From JBBSEX01 sp038239345 (GTDB lineage Bacteria > Acidobacteriota > Terriglobia > Bryobacterales > Bryobacteraceae), in assembly GCA_038239345.1 (NCBI GenBank), contig JBBSEX010000064.1:1-12824 (forward strand): DNA of 12,824 nt, read 5' to 3'. The notes beneath the pieces are model-generated. The model saw only the letters and a list, made by a program, of their open reading frames with translations, searched no databases and was not told the origin of the DNA. Numbering within the stretch: position 1 is the first letter of the stretch; the number at the start of each line of letters is the position of its first letter. The position numbers and the translations under genes are program-made. Shown in pieces: positions 11,960 to 12,824 of the stretch.

Positions 11960-12824
11960 CGCCATCGATCTCTTGCGAACTGCTGACCGGTATGCTGACG
12001 CGAACAATTGGTCCGCAGCGCGGGAGCCCTACGCGCAGGCCGAAGCAGCCTTCAGGGAACGAGGCGACAAGAGAAACGAGCTTTACGCCAAGTTCGGTCG
12101 CCTTCACCGCGATGTCGAGGCTGGATCGTATTCGACGGTTCTGCATGAGCTCCAGGCGGACTTGGCGAATCCTGTGGTTCAGGCCGACCCGGTTTTGAAG
12201 ATTCGCTGCCTATCGGTGAAGGGCACAATAGATCTGAATCTCAACACGGCTGCGGCCAAGGACGATTACTCCCAAATCAGAGATCTCGCCAAGTCCATCG
12301 GGGACCCAAAGTGGGAAAACAGAGCGGCCGGCCAGTTGGGCATCATCGCAGGGGTTAATGGTGATCTGGGGACGGCTGGCGTGATGCTGTTCAGCGCCAT
12401 CATTAAGGCAGCCGAACTGCACGATGTGGCAGCTCACATGACGTTTTCGATTTGGCTTGCCAATGGCATGACCGTGAACGGCATGGCTGATCGGGCGCTG
12501 AAGGTGCTCGATAAAGCCTCGGACGCAGTCCGCAATGACCCAAATGCGGGGATACCCATCCAGTTACACATCGCGCGAATCCGGGCACTTATCACCTTGC
12601 CAGAAGGTCCACAAAGGGAGTCGGGGCTCGTGCAGGCTCAACACCTGATTGACGAAGCAATGGTATCGGCAAAGAGAGACAACACCCTTGGCGCGCAAGC
12701 CGAACTGCTGAACCAAGCTGGCCTGATAGCGCAGCAAAAGGGTGATCTCAGTTCTGCGGCCAAATACTTCTCTGATACCGCCGACGTTGCGAGGAAAGCG
12801 GCACTGCCCCGGATGGAAGCTTCC
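11889..12824 (+). CDS. Exported TPR-like helical repeat protein, 3' end outside window
   Basis: An open frame of 312 codons runs off the right edge. It starts with GTG, with GAGGA 6 bases upstream, directly after an in-frame stop. The first residues form a signal peptide: a basic MRVQRITR, a hydrophobic CFILASAGL, then PALAADA with cleavage near Ala22-Ala23. The mature part is made of paired helices of about 34-40 residues, for example DLLRTADRYADANNWSAARE, AEAAFRERGDKRNELYAKFG and AELLNQAGLIAQQKGDLSSA, the usual look of tetratricopeptide repeats. It is probably periplasmic or membrane-attached. A C-terminal kinase, cyclase or CHAT domain could follow beyond the window. Nothing ties it to conjugation, so it may belong to the host chromosome or to element cargo. 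Confidence 0.75.
   Translation, partial: MRVQRITRFCFILASAGLPALAADAIDLLRTADRYADANNWSAAREPYAQAEAAFRERGDKRNELYAKFGRLHRDVEAGSYSTVLHELQADLANPVVQADPVLKIRCLSVKGTIDLNLNTAAAKDDYSQIRDLAKSIGDPKWENRAAGQLGIIAGVNGDLGTAGVMLFSAIIKAAELHDVAAHMTFSIWLANGMTVNGMADRALKVLDKASDAVRNDPNAGIPIQLHIARIRALITLPEGPQRESGLVQAQHLIDEAMVSAKRDNTLGAQAELLNQAGLIAQQKGDLSSAAKYFSDTADVARKAALPRMEAS

Overview
The window is a piece of a conjugative or mobilisable element from a Gram-negative environmental bacterium, of moderately high GC by eye. The host is inferred only from the gene families, and a soil proteobacterium or acidobacterium would both fit. The backbone has the layout of the Tra1 region of IncP plasmids such as RP4. An accessory-protein gene, a relaxase and a VirD4/TraG coupling protein read leftward. 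traK, traL and traM homologues read rightward. A non-coding origin of transfer lies between the two arms, at about 8508-8915.

Left part (1-3858, minus strand): a 50-residue leader gene, an ArdC-type antirestriction/zincin-like protein with a KfrB-like tail, the TraG/VirD4 coupling protein, and the start of an unidentified gene that leaves the window. They are packed like one operon, with a 1-base overlap, a 3-base gap and a very short gap. Middle (about 3860-6660, plus strand): a compact arsenic operon arsR-arsM-aqpS-arsC sits between ardC/traG and the relaxase gene and runs against the transfer genes. It has ArsR control, arsenate reduction, arsenite methylation and a MIP channel, but no ArsB or Acr3 pump. 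arsR has a promoter overlapped by a near-palindromic operator and may be leaderless.

Right-centre (6662-10860): the relaxase and a ribbon-helix-helix accessory protein overlap and read left. traK, traL, traM and a 71-residue membrane protein read right. The region between them holds two short inverted repeats beside the accessory gene, candidate nic-like heptamers, and seven copies of a TGGAGCA heptad spaced 11, 31, 11, 31, 11 and 11 bp, so that all lie on one face of the helix. It ends in an 8-bp inverted repeat whose right arm contains the traK ribosome binding site. The phased heptads and the blocked ribosome binding site are the most unusual things in the window.

Right end (10857-12824): a stand-alone RepB-type primase on the minus strand meets the traM operon tail to tail with a 4-base overlap. 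Divergent from it, a 57-codon ORF overlaps the start of an exported, TPR-like helical repeat protein that runs off the window. No rRNA, tRNA, CRISPR array or recognisable insertion sequence was seen.
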